Shown: in pieces, positions 17,816-27,323 of the stretch
Layout: every line of letters starts with the position of its first letter
How positions within the stretch are numbered: the first letter of the stretch is position 1
Origin: Campylobacterota bacterium
Lineage (GTDB): Bacteria > Campylobacterota > Campylobacteria > Campylobacterales > Sulfurimonadaceae
NCBI GenBank assembly: GCA_013607665.1
Contig: VCAX01000005.1
Location: 1 to 39,957, forward strand
DNA: 39,957 bases
Direction of reading: 5' to 3'
Notes under the pieces: model-generated
Seen by the model: only the letters and a program-made list of their open reading frames with translations
The model's database searches: none
What the model was told of the DNA's origin: nothing
Position numbers and translations under genes: made by a program

Positions 17816-18914
17816 TGCTGCTCAGTTCTGTTTTTCTTGGTAATAATAGCCATAACTCTAAAGGCGCTTTAAGATGCCCTGCAAACTCTTGCGCATTTTT
17901 TCCATTGCCAACAAAGAGGTCTGCTCGCACTGGACCTTTTATGGCGCCTCCAGTATCTTGCGCAAAAACGATTTTGTTGATTTTTGTGTTATTTAAATCT
18001 GCGTGCAAGTATAACATATTTCCAAGTGGAATGTAGCGCTTATCGACTGCAACAGAACGCATCGGTGTCAACTCTACACCCAATGCCCCTGTCGCACCCT
18101 GTTTTCTTTTTGAAAAAAAGACCATAGAATCATTATAATTGAGTACTTCATCAACTCTTTTTGGATGTACTAACAACCATTTTTGAATGCTCTGCAAAGA
18201 AACTTCCTCTTTACTCAGCTCATTTTTAGAGATAAGGTATTTTCCAATAGAACGATATTTGTGTCCATTTTGATTTGCATAACCTAAATAGATAGAACTG
18301 TTGTCATCAAGTTTTGCTATTCCTGAACCCTGCACTTCAAGAAAAAACTTTTCAACAGGTGAATCACAATAACAAAGTACAGTTGCATTCATATCCTGCA
18401 GAGAAGCCTCTTTTCTTGTATGATAAGGAACAACTCTATTGCCTTGCAATCTCCCTCGTAAACGATAATGTTTCAATTCAGGATATATTGCAGCAAGATC
18501 AACGACCACCAAATCCTCTGGTGTTGCGTAAACAGGATATTTATAACGCTCAGACTTTTTATATGATGCATGAATCTCCGCTTCATAATAGCCTGTCAAA
18601 AGCCCTCTGTTATCTGCTTTTGTATTCTCTATACGATAAGGAATGAAATTTTCTTCTATAAAAGCTTTTGCATTCCTTGCATTTTCTGCCTGCATGCAGA
18701 GTTCACCATAAAGAGCTTTCCCCCTTTTTGTTTGACAATTTTTCAAAAAAATCCCAAGAACAGCTGCAAAATCTTCCTGCTCAAAATCTGGCAACGCTTC
18801 AAATGAACTCTGCTGCAATTTTGTATGCGAAGCATTTGGCAAAGTAACTGTTACTTCTCTCGAGCACGAGAGAAAAAAGAGCAGTATAAAAAAGGAAATT
18901 AGTATAGTTTTCAT
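17808..18914 (-). CDS. mltA: membrane-bound lytic murein transglycosylase A, lipoprotein
   Basis: Cleaves peptidoglycan glycan strands, forming 1,6-anhydromuramyl ends. The 368-residue protein begins with a lipoprotein signal (MKTILISFFILLFFLSC, lipid cysteine at residue 17). The MltA domain follows (GLLTGYYEAEIHAS, VEKFFLEVQGSGIAKLDD, YLGYANQNGHKYRSIGKYLI) and then the 3D domain with the catalytic aspartates (VFAQDTGGAIKGPVRADLFVGNG). No other start fits the signal peptide, and the TATAAT just seven bases upstream makes a leaderless transcript likely. It heads the mltA-recR-pldA operon and is divergent from dnaJ. Confidence 0.93.
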   Translation of the reverse strand: MKTILISFFILLFFLSCSREVTVTLPNASHTKLQQSSFEALPDFEQEDFAAVLGIFLKNCQTKRGKALYGELCMQAENARNAKAFIEENFIPYRIENTKADNRGLLTGYYEAEIHASYKKSERYKYPVYATPEDLVVVDLAAIYPELKHYRLRGRLQGNRVVPYHTRKEASLQDMNATVLCYCDSPVEKFFLEVQGSGIAKLDDNSSIYLGYANQNGHKYRSIGKYLISKNELSKEEVSLQSIQKWLLVHPKRVDEVLNYNDSMVFFSKRKQGATGALGVELTPMRSVAVDKRYIPLGNMLYLHADLNNTKINKIVFAQDTGGAIKGPVRADLFVGNGKNAQEFAGHLKAPLELWLLLPRKTELSSNE

Positions 18915-18921
18915 AAGCGGG

Positions 18922-18927
18922 ATTATA
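18922..18927 (-). promoter_or_regulatory. -10 box of a probable leaderless mltA promoter
   Basis: On the minus strand GATATAATCCCGCTT runs directly into the mltA ATG: perfect TATAAT, seven bases, then ATG, and no ribosome binding site. The lipoprotein signal excludes a later start, which makes this one of the firmer leaderless cases in the window. Confidence 0.55.
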
Positions 18928-18954
18928 TCACTTTATTTTAAATTACAAAATGGG

Positions 18955-18960
18955 TATAAT
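18955..18960 (+). promoter_or_regulatory. -10 box for dnaJ
   Basis: A perfect TATAAT preceded by GGG lies 35 bases before the dnaJ ATG, with AGGA as a ribosome binding site upstream of the start. No CIRCE or HrcA-type inverted repeat is visible in this gap. Confidence 0.55.
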
Positions 18961-18995
18961 TTCACAAAAATTTTAAACAAATATAGGATTATAAA

Positions 18996-20126
18996 ATGGA
19001 AGAGTTAAGCTATTATGAGATTTTAGAAGTATCACAAGACGCAGATAAGGCGACAATCAAAAAAGCTTATAGAAAAATGGCAAAGAAGTATCACCCAGAT
19101 AAAAATGCCGGAGACAAAGAGGCAGAACATATGTTCAAACTTGTCAATGAAGCCTACCAGTGCCTCAGTGATGACCAGCAAAGAAGTATTTATGACAGAT
19201 ATGGCAAAGAGGGACTCCAAGGCATGGGTGGTGGCGGAGGCTATAGCTCATCTGCAGGTTTTGATGACTTGGGTGCGATCTTTGAAGAGATGTTCAGTGG
19301 TTTTGGCGGCGGTAGCAGCCGAAGACGACAAAATCCGGCAGATATGGATAAATATCCACTTGATATGAACGTCGATATGTACATTAGCTTCCAAGAGGCG
19401 ATATTTGGCTGCGAAAAAGAGATTGAGTACAGCTATAAAAAAGCCTGTGAGCCTTGTAAAGGAACGGGAGCTAAAGATGGTAAGCTAGAGACCTGTGCTC
19501 AATGTAAAGGGCAAGGTCAAGTTTACATGAAACAGGGATTTATGACCTTTTCTCAAACTTGTCCTCGCTGTCATGGAACTGGCTCGTCTGCAGCTGAGAA
19601 ATGTCCAAGCTGTAAAGGCTTAGGCTACGAAGAGGTCAAAGAGAAAATTACTATTTCAGTTCCTAAAGGCATTGACAGTGGAAACCGTCTCAGAGTTTCA
19701 GGAAAAGGAAATATCGGTAAAAATGGACGCAGAGGAGATCTCTACATCACTTTTGAAGTAAAACCGGACAAGCATTTTATAAGAAATGACAATGATGTCT
19801 ATATTGAGATTCCTGTCTTTTTCACGCAGGCTGTCAAAGGTGATACTTTAACGATTCCATCGCTTACCGGTGAGCTTGAATTAAAGCTCCAAATAGGAAC
19901 AAAAGACAAACAACGCTATACTTTTAGAGGCGAAGGGATTGAAGATGTTCACGGGCATGGAAAAGGTGATCTTATTGCGATTGTCAACATCCAGTATCCT
20001 AAAAAACTTAGTGATGAGCAGTTGGAACTTCTTAATAAACTGCAAGATTCTTTTGGTATAGAGTCCAAATCACATGAAGGTGTGCTTGACTCCGTTATAG
20101 ATAAAATGAAAAGTTGGTTTAAATAG
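18996..20126 (+). CDS. dnaJ: molecular chaperone DnaJ
   Basis: Co-chaperone that delivers unfolded proteins to DnaK and stimulates its ATPase. All class A (type I) domains are present in order in 376 residues: J-domain with HPD ([10 protein letters not shown], near residue 32), glycine/phenylalanine-rich linker (about 72-110), zinc-binding region with four CxxCxGxG repeats ([32 protein letters not shown]) and the C-terminal substrate domains. Its promoter appears to be an ordinary vegetative one. The aldolase-fold gene follows after one base, so the two are co-transcribed. Confidence 0.97.
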   Translation: MEELSYYEILEVSQDADKATIKKAYRKMAKKYHPDKNAGDKEAEHMFKLVNEAYQCLSDDQQRSIYDRYGKEGLQGMGGGGGYSSSAGFDDLGAIFEEMFSGFGGGSSRRRQNPADMDKYPLDMNVDMYISFQEAIFGCEKEIEYSYKKACEPCKGTGAKDGKLETCAQCKGQGQVYMKQGFMTFSQTCPRCHGTGSSAAEKCPSCKGLGYEEVKEKITISVPKGIDSGNRLRVSGKGNIGKNGRRGDLYITFEVKPDKHFIRNDNDVYIEIPVFFTQAVKGDTLTIPSLTGELELKLQIGTKDKQRYTFRGEGIEDVHGHGKGDLIAIVNIQYPKKLSDEQLELLNKLQDSFGIESKSHEGVLDSVIDKMKSWFK

Positions 20127-20127
20127 T

Positions 20128-20718
20128 ATGAACAAACAACACCTTAAAGATCAGCTGGCATCACTTGCACTCTCGATGTTTAGAAAAGATTTTTTTGGTA
20201 TCTATCACGGATCACTCTCAGCGAAAACGGAATCAAGCCGTTTTCTCATCAACACAAAAGCGGCTGTTTTTGATGCACTTGATAATAACTCACTCATTGA
20301 GCTTTATTTTAAAAAAGATTACCGTTGGAAACAGGCCAGTATAGACGCAAGTATTCATCATAGCATCTATTCACAGATATCTGAGGCAAAGTTCATAGCT
20401 TTTACAATGCCGCAGTTCACAACAGCCTACTCACTTGACCATAATATCATCACACCAAAAGATTATTTTGGATATGAAGAGATTGGCAGCGTCGAGATCT
20501 TTGATCCAAAACAGTTTGATGATTGGTATGAACGAGCCAACAGTGAGATCGCTTACTATTTTCAAACGAATAAAACAAATCTTATGATAATTCGTGGTTA
20601 TGGAGTCTATGCATATAGCAGGGATATGCACGAAATGGCAAAACAGTTGGCAATTTTAGAAAAAAGCTGCCGACTGCTTATGCTTGAAAAAAGCTCTTCT
20701 TCTTTACTTTACGATTAA
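20128..20718 (+). CDS. class II aldolase/adducin-fold protein without metal ligands
   Basis: A 196-residue soluble protein whose pattern follows the class II aldolase/adducin N-terminal domain: FGIYHGSLSAKTESSRFLINTK at the phosphate-binding start, DASIHHSIYSQISEAKFIAFTMPQF at the metal region, and LMIIRGYGVYAYSRDMHEMAKQLAILEKSCRL at the end. The zinc-binding residues of the enzymes are replaced: the Glu of the SSE-type motif is Asp (SID), the two His of HxH are Phe and Met (FTM), and the third His (GHG) is Tyr (GYG). It is therefore unlikely to be an aldolase and more likely a binding or structural protein. It starts one base after dnaJ. The family match is from motif reading only. Confidence 0.65.
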   Translation: MNKQHLKDQLASLALSMFRKDFFGIYHGSLSAKTESSRFLINTKAAVFDALDNNSLIELYFKKDYRWKQASIDASIHHSIYSQISEAKFIAFTMPQFTTAYSLDHNIITPKDYFGYEEIGSVEIFDPKQFDDWYERANSEIAYYFQTNKTNLMIIRGYGVYAYSRDMHEMAKQLAILEKSCRLLMLEKSSSSLLYD

Positions 20719-22010
20719 AGTCTCTTGATAGCCTCATAGGCGACATCCATCATAATTTGCATTTCATCTTCACTAATAACATACGGCGGCATAAAGTAGA
20801 TGATATGCCCAAGCGGTCGCAGTAATACACCATGTTTAAGCCCATACTCATACACTTTTAGCCCTATTCTCTCCTCAGGTGCATAGCCTTTGAGCTCAAC
20901 AACACAGACCATTCCTGTTTGACGAATCTGTGCAACATTCTCCAAAAGAGCAAATTTCTCTAACTCTTTTGCCATAAAAGCAGCTTTTTGCCTATTTTTT
21001 TCAATGATATTTTCATTTTCAAAAATATCGAGTGTAGCATTTGCAGCAGCACAGGCAAGTGCATTACCCGTATAGGAGTGTGAATGTAAAAAAGCTTTAT
21101 GCTCATTATAGTCACAATAAAATTTTGCATAGATTTCATTGGAAGTGAGCACGACAGAGAGTGGAAGATAGCCACCGGTAAGCCCCTTGGAAAGCACTAA
21201 AAAGTCTGGAGAGATACCAGCTTTCTCACAGGCAAAAAGCTCACCTGTTCTTCCAAAGCCAACCATCACTTCATCTGCAATAAGATGCACATTGTACTGC
21301 GTGCATATCTCACGCAAGCGCACCAAGAAATGAGGATGATACATATGCATATAGCCGGCTCCTTGTATCAGAGGTTCAACAATAACAGCACTTATTTCAC
21401 TCGCTCTTTGCTCACATAGAAGCGCAAATGCTTCTGCTGCTTCCTCAGCCGCTGCCTGCGTAATATCTTTTGGTACAGGCGTTTGAATGGTATGCATTAA
21501 AAGCGGCTCATAGGTCTCTTTATAGAGCTCTACATCTCCCACACTGAGCGCTCCTATAGTCTCACCGTGATAGGAGTTAGTGAGTGAAACAAAGAGTGGT
21601 TTTTTCTCTCCTGAGTTCAAATGAGCATGATAACTCATCTTGAGTGCCACTTCTACTGCAGATGAGCCGTTATCTGAATAAAAACATTTGTCTAAGCCAC
21701 TTGGTGTTAGTTTGACTAAACGCTCAGAGAGCCGTACAACCTGCTCATGTGTAAAACCGGCCAATATAACATGTTCTAATGTATCAAGCTGCTCTTTTAT
21801 CTTCTCATTGATATAACTGTTAGTATGCCCAAACATATTGACCCACCATGAACTAATAGCATCAATGTAACGATTTCCTTCAAAATCCTCCAAGTAGATG
21901 CCATGCGCACTTTTTATCGGTATAAGCGGCAACTTTTCATGATCTTTCATCTGCGTACATGGATGCCAAAGGACATCCAAATCTCTGTTTTTTAATTCTT
22001 CGTTTTTCAT
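20715..22010 (-). CDS. bioA: adenosylmethionine-8-amino-7-oxononanoate aminotransferase
   Basis: PLP enzyme of biotin synthesis that converts KAPA to DAPA using S-adenosylmethionine as amino donor. The ORF track starts at 22208, but the real start is ATG 22010 (MKNEELKNRDLDVLWHPCTQMKDHE), giving 431 residues. Motifs: WHPCTQMKDH, SSWWVNMFGHT, CFYSDNGSSAVEVALKM, IADEVMVGFGRTG and VLSKGLTGGYLPLSVVL with the PLP lysine. The start is backed by a strong promoter whose -10 box is six bases away. No other biotin gene is nearby. Its stop shares a TTAA with the aldolase-fold gene on the other strand. Confidence 0.95.
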   Translation of the reverse strand: MKNEELKNRDLDVLWHPCTQMKDHEKLPLIPIKSAHGIYLEDFEGNRYIDAISSWWVNMFGHTNSYINEKIKEQLDTLEHVILAGFTHEQVVRLSERLVKLTPSGLDKCFYSDNGSSAVEVALKMSYHAHLNSGEKKPLFVSLTNSYHGETIGALSVGDVELYKETYEPLLMHTIQTPVPKDITQAAAEEAAEAFALLCEQRASEISAVIVEPLIQGAGYMHMYHPHFLVRLREICTQYNVHLIADEVMVGFGRTGELFACEKAGISPDFLVLSKGLTGGYLPLSVVLTSNEIYAKFYCDYNEHKAFLHSHSYTGNALACAAANATLDIFENENIIEKNRQKAAFMAKELEKFALLENVAQIRQTGMVCVVELKGYAPEERIGLKVYEYGLKHGVLLRPLGHIIYFMPPYVISEDEMQIMMDVAYEAIKRL

Positions 22011-22016
22011 AACAAA

Positions 22017-22045
22017 ATTATATCTTTTAGATGCTTCTTTATCAA
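22017..22045 (-). promoter_or_regulatory. strong leaderless bioA promoter
   Basis: On the minus strand TTGATA (22045-22040), a 17-base spacer and TATAAT (22022-22017) form a near-consensus vegetative promoter. Only six bases separate the -10 box from the bioA ATG at 22010, so the transcript should begin at the start codon. No BirA operator could be recognised in the gap. Confidence 0.65.
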
Positions 22046-22104
22046 GTTTAAAGGCGAATTTACATAGAATTACATAAATTTGACAGAGAAGGTTTTTTAA
22101 TATT

Positions 22105-23571
22105 ATGATTACATGGATGCAAAGACACAAAAAGTGGCTCATTATTACTATTTGGATTTCAACGATCGCTTTTATCGGGGCTGGTTTTGTAGGCTGGGGA
22201 CAATACAAATATGGCAGTAACGCAAGTGCAGTTGCAAAGGTCGGTGATGTTGCAATCAGTATGAGCGAACTGCAAAAAGCCTACTCTCGTTTATACCAAC
22301 AATATAATCAAATGCTGCAAGGCAACTTCGATGAAGAGAAAGAAAAACAGTTTGGTTTACAAAAGCAGGCACTCCAACAGCTTATTCAACAAGCACTTCT
22401 TGTAAATCTTGCGAAATCATATGACCTCATGGTCAGTGATGTTGAACTCTTTCGTGTCATTAAATCACAGCAAGTCTTTTACAAAAACGGTGCTTTTGAC
22501 AAAGAGACATACAAGCAGGTTCTTTCTCAAAACAGAATGACACCAAAAGAGTATGAAAAAGGTCTGCGCAGAGAGCTGCTAATTCAAAAAGCGATCAAAC
22601 TGCTTCCAGTCAAAGCATCAGAAAATGAAGCGAAGATTTTAGATACGCTGCTTAGCATTGCAGATAAGATAAACTACAAAATCCTCTCAGAGAATATGAT
22701 TACAATCAAACCTACAGAGCAAGAGCTTAAAGCATTTTGGGAAGGACTCAAAGACAATTTCATGACCGATGTCAGCTATGAAATCAACTTTGTAAAACAA
22801 GCGCTTATCTCAAAAACATATGATGATGCCACGATTGCCAAATATTACAAAGAGAACAAAATGCACTTTAAAGATGCTGAGGGGAAAATTCTTCCTTTAG
22901 AAAAAGCTAAAACTGCTGTTATTCAAGAGCTTAATGCAAAAGCAAGTAAAGATGCGGCTCTACGTACATACATCGCATTTAAAAAAGGAAAGCTTGACCA
23001 AAATATTAAAAAAGAGACACTTACCCTTTCGCAAAGCAATAACCCTTTAGGTGCAGCAGCACTCAAAAAGATAGCAGCCCTTTCTGCAACAAAACCTTAT
23101 GCAAAACCTATTCTTATTAACGATACTTACTATATAATTGAGTTAGTTAAAACAAACCCTGCAGTGCCAAAATCATATGAGGCAGCAAAGGCGGAAATTT
23201 TACCACTCTATCTCAAACAAAAACGCAAAGAGAAACTTCTTGCGTTAGCAAATAGTTCTGCAGATACATTTATTGGAAAAACAACCGATTATATTACAGT
23301 TAGTTCAGTCGATGCCATAAACGGCTTATCAAAAGAAGAAGCAGGTGAATTTTTACAAAAACTATTCACAACAAACAAAAAGAAAGCTTTCATAATATTA
23401 AAAGATGGAAAGATCGTTTTGTACAACATTTTGGAACAAAAACTGCTTAATAACAAAAATAGTAATGAGAGCGATGTTATTGCTCGATTAAAAAGTACTC
23501 TGTTTAGTGAAGGGCTTATGAAAACGCTTCAAAGCAAGTACAAAACTGAGATATTTATCCAAGGACTCTAA
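22105..23571 (+). CDS. ppiD: PpiD/SurA-like periplasmic chaperone-isomerase
   Basis: A 488-residue inner-membrane-anchored protein facing the periplasm. One membrane helix near residues 10-30 (KWLIITIWISTIAFIGAGFVGWG) is followed by a SurA-N-type chaperone region (VAKVGDVAISMSELQKAYSRLYQQYN, QLIQQALLVNLAKSYDLMVSD) and a long helical C-terminal half. A peptidyl-prolyl isomerase domain of parvulin type is at best degenerate, as in E. coli PpiD. The gene precedes ftsA-ftsZ as Cj0694 does in C. jejuni. It probably helps newly exported proteins leave the Sec translocon. A second in-frame ATG at 22117 is possible; AGAGAAGG lies 12 bases before the first. Confidence 0.85.
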   Translation: MITWMQRHKKWLIITIWISTIAFIGAGFVGWGQYKYGSNASAVAKVGDVAISMSELQKAYSRLYQQYNQMLQGNFDEEKEKQFGLQKQALQQLIQQALLVNLAKSYDLMVSDVELFRVIKSQQVFYKNGAFDKETYKQVLSQNRMTPKEYEKGLRRELLIQKAIKLLPVKASENEAKILDTLLSIADKINYKILSENMITIKPTEQELKAFWEGLKDNFMTDVSYEINFVKQALISKTYDDATIAKYYKENKMHFKDAEGKILPLEKAKTAVIQELNAKASKDAALRTYIAFKKGKLDQNIKKETLTLSQSNNPLGAAALKKIAALSATKPYAKPILINDTYYIIELVKTNPAVPKSYEAAKAEILPLYLKQKRKEKLLALANSSADTFIGKTTDYITVSSVDAINGLSKEEAGEFLQKLFTTNKKKAFIILKDGKIVLYNILEQKLLNNKNSNESDVIARLKSTLFSEGLMKTLQSKYKTEIFIQGL

Positions 23572-23572
23572 A

Positions 23573-24934
23573 TTGAGTAGAACTGTTTTAGCCATTGATA
23601 TTGGCTCAACAAAAATTTGTGCTGTTACTGCTGAAATAGCAAACGATAATTCCATCTCTATCACAGGAGCCGGAACGACAAAAGCACAAGGTCTCAAAAA
23701 AGGAAGTATCACAAACATTGAGCTTGCCTCACGCAGTATTAAAACTGCGGTTGAAGATGCAAAAAGAGTTTCAGGTTCAACTGTTACAAGTGCCATTGTC
23801 TCTATCTCCGGTGCCTATACAAAGAGTCTCAACTCAAACGGTATAGTAAATATACAGTCAAAAGAGATCTCTTTTGAAGAGATAAAGCGTGTTATGCACA
23901 CCTCTTTATATAACGCTAACATTCCAAATGAGTATGAAGTTCTGCATGCGCTTCCTTTTAACTTCAAAGTAGATGATCAGGACTATATAGAGGATCCTCT
24001 TGGGATGAATGCATCACGTTTGGAAGTAGAGACACACATAATAACGACACAAAAATCAAATCTCAACAATCTTAAAAAAGCAGTCAAAGGTGCGGGTGTC
24101 GATGTAGAAAACATCGTACTCAACTCTTATGCTGCTGCCATTGCAACGCTCAATGAAGATGAGAGAGAACTTGGTGCTGCCGTTATTGACATGGGTGGCA
24201 ATACAAGCAATATCGCTATCTATTCAGGGAACTCTATTCGATACAACGAGTACCTCGGTGTCGGTTCAAACCATGTTACAAGTGACCTCTCCATGGCACT
24301 GCATACTCCACTCAATGTTGCAGATAAAGTAAAACTGACATACGGTTCACTCCTTACTCCAAGTAATGACCTTATTGAACTCCCTGTAATAGGCGATGAA
24401 GAAACAACACATGAGGTCTCTTTAGAAGTAGTTCATAATGTGATCTTTGCAAGAGTGGAAGAGACACTGATGATACTCGCACAGTTCATTGAAAAAAGTG
24501 GACTCAAAGATCAAATCGGTGCAGGTGTTGTACTTACCGGTGGTTTTTCAAAAATGGAAGGCATCAGAGACCTCGCCATTGCGACCTTTGGCTCTATGCC
24601 TGTTCGCTTGGCAAAACCTCGTGAGATGAATGGCCTTTTTGATTCACTCAGAGAACCTGAGTACTCAAGTGCGATCGGTCTGATTATGTATGCAGCATTT
24701 CCATATACACCTTATGAGATCGATGCAAACAAAAGAGTACGTCATACGAATGAGAAACCGACTGAAAGTGCACAGGTAGATCTCTCAGATACAACAGAGA
24801 ATCTTACTGCACCAGTTATGCCAGAAGAGAAAAAAGAATCAAAGATGATCAATCTAGAAGCAGCACAATCTAAAAAAAGTGATGAGGCAGGAAGCTTAAG
24901 CAAATTTTGGAATTGGGCAACCCAGTTATTTTAA
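23573..24934 (+). CDS. ftsA: cell division protein FtsA
   Basis: Actin-like ATPase that tethers FtsZ filaments to the membrane. The 453-residue protein starts TTG at 23573 (SRTVLAIDIGSTKICAVTAEI, phosphate-1 motif), two bases after the ppiD stop, with an AAGGA ribosome binding site lying inside the end of ppiD. Other motifs: SGAYTKSLNSNGIV in the 1C domain, AAVIDMGGNTSNIAIYSG (phosphate-2) and GVVLTGGFSKMEGI (adenosine motif). The C-terminal SLSKFWNWATQLF is an amphipathic helix of the membrane-targeting type. ftsZ follows after 11 bases. Confidence 0.95.
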   Translation: MSRTVLAIDIGSTKICAVTAEIANDNSISITGAGTTKAQGLKKGSITNIELASRSIKTAVEDAKRVSGSTVTSAIVSISGAYTKSLNSNGIVNIQSKEISFEEIKRVMHTSLYNANIPNEYEVLHALPFNFKVDDQDYIEDPLGMNASRLEVETHIITTQKSNLNNLKKAVKGAGVDVENIVLNSYAAAIATLNEDERELGAAVIDMGGNTSNIAIYSGNSIRYNEYLGVGSNHVTSDLSMALHTPLNVADKVKLTYGSLLTPSNDLIELPVIGDEETTHEVSLEVVHNVIFARVEETLMILAQFIEKSGLKDQIGAGVVLTGGFSKMEGIRDLAIATFGSMPVRLAKPREMNGLFDSLREPEYSSAIGLIMYAAFPYTPYEIDANKRVRHTNEKPTESAQVDLSDTTENLTAPVMPEEKKESKMINLEAAQSKKSDEAGSLSKFWNWATQLF

Positions 24935-24945
24935 AGGAGTGAAAT

Positions 24946-26058
24946 ATGGAACCGTTTGTAATTGAAGAGACACATAACCCAAGTGGTGCACGAATCATAG
25001 CAGTAGGCGTCGGTGGCGGCGGTGGCAATATGATTGGTCACATGATCAATGAAGGTGTGAGCGGCATTGAAATGATGCTTATCAACACGGATGCACAGGT
25101 ACTCAGTGAAACGAATGCTGCAACAAAGATCCAAATCGGTGCAAAACTGACAAAAGGTCTTGGTGCTGGTATGAAACCAAACATCGGAAAAGACTCTGCA
25201 CTGGAGAACTATGATGATATCCGCTCTGCACTAGAGGGTGCAGACATTGTCTTCATCTCTGCCGGTCTTGGCGGTGGAACAGGAACGGGTGCGGCTCCTG
25301 TTGTTGCACAGATTGCAAAAGAGGTAGGTGCTCTTACAATTTCAATCGTTACAAAACCGTTTATGTTTGAAGGACGCAAGCGTCTGAAACTTGCTGAGAG
25401 CGGTTTAGAGGAGCTTAAAAAAGAGAGTGACTCTATTGTTGTGATTCCAAATGACAAACTCCTTTCTATCATCGACAGAAAACTAGGGCTCAAAGAGAGC
25501 TTCAAAATCGTTGACTCAGTACTAGCACAAGCGGTAAGCGGTACTTCGGGTGTAATTCTCTCAAGCGGTGAAAATGACATCAACCTTGACTTTGCCGATC
25601 TGCAAACGGTTATGAGTCATAAAGGTATGGCGCTTATGGGTGTAGGTGAGCATGAAGGAGAGAATGCTGCATATGAAGCTATCAAAACAGCAATCGAGTC
25701 GCCACTTTTAGACAATATGTCCATCAATGGCGCGATGGGTGTGCTAGTTCACTTCAGCATGCATCCTGACTTTCCTATGATGGAACTCGCAGAAGCGATG
25801 GAAGTCGTACATGAAAGTGCGCATGACGATGCAGAGGTTATCTGGGGGACATCGACAGATGCAACGCTTAATGAGAACTATGTAAAAATCACTATCGTTG
25901 CAACAGGATTTGAGAGAGACCTCGCAAATAATGAAGACTTTGTTGCAGAAACACCTGCACCAAAAGTTGAAAAAGTTCGCCCTCGCCTAGTTGTTGGTGG
26001 TGACTTAGATAGTGACTATCTTGACATTCCTGCATATATGAGACAGCAACAAGACTAA
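24946..26058 (+). CDS. ftsZ: cell division protein FtsZ
   Basis: Tubulin-like GTPase that forms the division ring. The 370-residue protein contains the N-terminal loop [12 protein letters not shown], the tubulin signature [11 protein letters not shown] at about residues 108-118, NDKLL, and the T7 loop region [14 protein letters not shown]. The C-terminal conserved peptide that binds FtsA is visible as LDIPAYMR just before the stop. A GGAG ribosome binding site lies in the 11-base gap after ftsA. The following J-domain gene is in the same reading frame, two codons downstream of the stop. Confidence 0.97.
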   Translation: MEPFVIEETHNPSGARIIAVGVGGGGGNMIGHMINEGVSGIEMMLINTDAQVLSETNAATKIQIGAKLTKGLGAGMKPNIGKDSALENYDDIRSALEGADIVFISAGLGGGTGTGAAPVVAQIAKEVGALTISIVTKPFMFEGRKRLKLAESGLEELKKESDSIVVIPNDKLLSIIDRKLGLKESFKIVDSVLAQAVSGTSGVILSSGENDINLDFADLQTVMSHKGMALMGVGEHEGENAAYEAIKTAIESPLLDNMSINGAMGVLVHFSMHPDFPMMELAEAMEVVHESAHDDAEVIWGTSTDATLNENYVKITIVATGFERDLANNEDFVAETPAPKVEKVRPRLVVGGDLDSDYLDIPAYMRQQQD

Positions 26059-26061
26059 ATC

Positions 26062-26367
26062 TTGTCCTCTTCATTTCAAAAAATACTCAAGGCCAAATCA
26101 CTCCTTGGCCTGCGTGAGAAATCATCCCTCAAAGAGATCAAAAACAAATATAGGTCATTAATGAAAAAATGGCATCCTGACAAACATAAGGATGACATTA
26201 AAAAAGCGACAAAGATGAGCGCACAGATCAACGAAGCCTATAAAACCATCTTAGACTACTGCAACAATTACGAATATCCTTTTGACGAAGAGAGCATAAA
26301 AGCCACCCATCAATCTCCCTCAGAATGGATGAACAGTAAATTCGGCAATAAAAAAGAGACGATTTAA
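26062..26367 (+). CDS. small J-domain-only protein
   Basis: A 101-residue protein consisting mainly of a J-domain: KSLLGLREKSSLKEIKNKYRSLMKKWHPDKHKDD with the intact HPD tripeptide, followed by ATKMSAQINEAYKTIL (helix IV). It has no Gly/Phe-rich or zinc region, so it is a type III J-protein that would recruit DnaK to a special client. The proposed start is TTG at 26062 with little ribosome binding site, and the frame is the same as ftsZ, separated from it by TAA ATC. Translation probably depends on coupling to ftsZ. The stop overlaps that of the convergent membrane-protein gene in TTAA. Confidence 0.8.
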   Translation: MSSSFQKILKAKSLLGLREKSSLKEIKNKYRSLMKKWHPDKHKDDIKKATKMSAQINEAYKTILDYCNNYEYPFDEESIKATHQSPSEWMNSKFGNKKETI

Positions 26368-27323
26368 AGCCAAACCTCATTTTTTAGATAATAACTCAGA
26401 GGGTAATAGCTTACAATGAACATATACACGGTATTGTAAAATAGAGAAATACGGAAGCGTTTTAGTATCTCCTCTTTTTTAAAATCAATCACACCGATGA
26501 TAAAACCAAAGAAAGTTCCTACAAAGAGGATAATGTATAAAAAATAACCTATATAGTTGTAATCGCTCTGTAATAGACAAAATGGGCAGTGATGTGTCGG
26601 CAGTTCATAAATGTATGTTCCAAAGAATGCAATGAGCGTGATAAGCGCGATGATGAGATACAAAATATTTAAAAGTGCATAGATATATCTGTTTTTGAGT
26701 ATGTAAAAAAGAAGCATTGCTGCAAAGACTCCATAAAAGAGTGAAAGCAAAAGCGAAGATGGCGCACCTAAGAGTTCTGCCAAATAGGTTGCAGATGTAG
26801 TGGAAAAAATTGCCCCGCAGCAATCAACAACACTGTTTGCATCCATTGAGAAAAACATCACCCCCTCTAAAACTATCTCTGCAATCAAAAGAAAATAGGC
26901 AATACAAAAGAGTAAAAACTTCTTTTTCAGGTAAGGCTGTGTTTCATACTTCATATCTTCATCATTAAGCACTATCCAAAAAGCAAAGATGTAGAGATTG
27001 AGTATCTTTAAAAAGAGCAGTGGTGTTCCATAGCTCGTCGCACTCACAACGCCTGCAGCACACATGGCACCCGGAAGCAGTGAAGAGAGATTGTCAAGGG
27101 TATAGATGAAGAACAAAAAGAGCGGCACTTTGAGATAAAATATAAACTTGACAATAGTTGCACTCAAATAGCTCTTCTTCTCAAGTGCATACTGCTGCGG
27201 TGTCGTTGCATCGGCATCATAATGGAGTAAAATTTTCACTGCATTGACAAAGGCGATGGTTGCAAAGACGACAAAAAGTATGTTTATGATGTAGAGCGTA
27301 ATGATTTGAGGCGTAAACAACAT
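26364..27323 (-). CDS. polytopic membrane protein with paired cysteines, unknown function
   Basis: I do not recognise this 319-residue protein. It has about eight hydrophobic helices and three cysteine-bearing loops: PGAMCAAGVV (about residue 87), VDCCGAIF (about 167) and THHCPFCLLQ (about 245). The CC and HHCPFC motifs suggest metal binding or a disulfide relay, recalling VKOR-like proteins in appearance but without a clear match. Its start shares one base with the stop of the ABC ATPase gene, so it belongs to the nosL-permease-ATPase operon and probably works with it. The stop overlaps the small J-domain gene on the other strand. Confidence 0.75.
   Translation of the reverse strand: MLFTPQIITLYIINILFVVFATIAFVNAVKILLHYDADATTPQQYALEKKSYLSATIVKFIFYLKVPLFLFFIYTLDNLSSLLPGAMCAAGVVSATSYGTPLLFLKILNLYIFAFWIVLNDEDMKYETQPYLKKKFLLFCIAYFLLIAEIVLEGVMFFSMDANSVVDCCGAIFSTTSATYLAELLGAPSSLLLSLFYGVFAAMLLFYILKNRYIYALLNILYLIIALITLIAFFGTYIYELPTHHCPFCLLQSDYNYIGYFLYIILFVGTFFGFIIGVIDFKKEEILKRFRISLFYNTVYMFIVSYYPLSYYLKNEVWL

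Noticed and set aside
22080-22106. TTGACA with TATTAT as a ppiD promoter
   Set aside because: The spacer is 15 bases and the -10 box would overlap the ppiD start codon, so it does not suit the annotated start.
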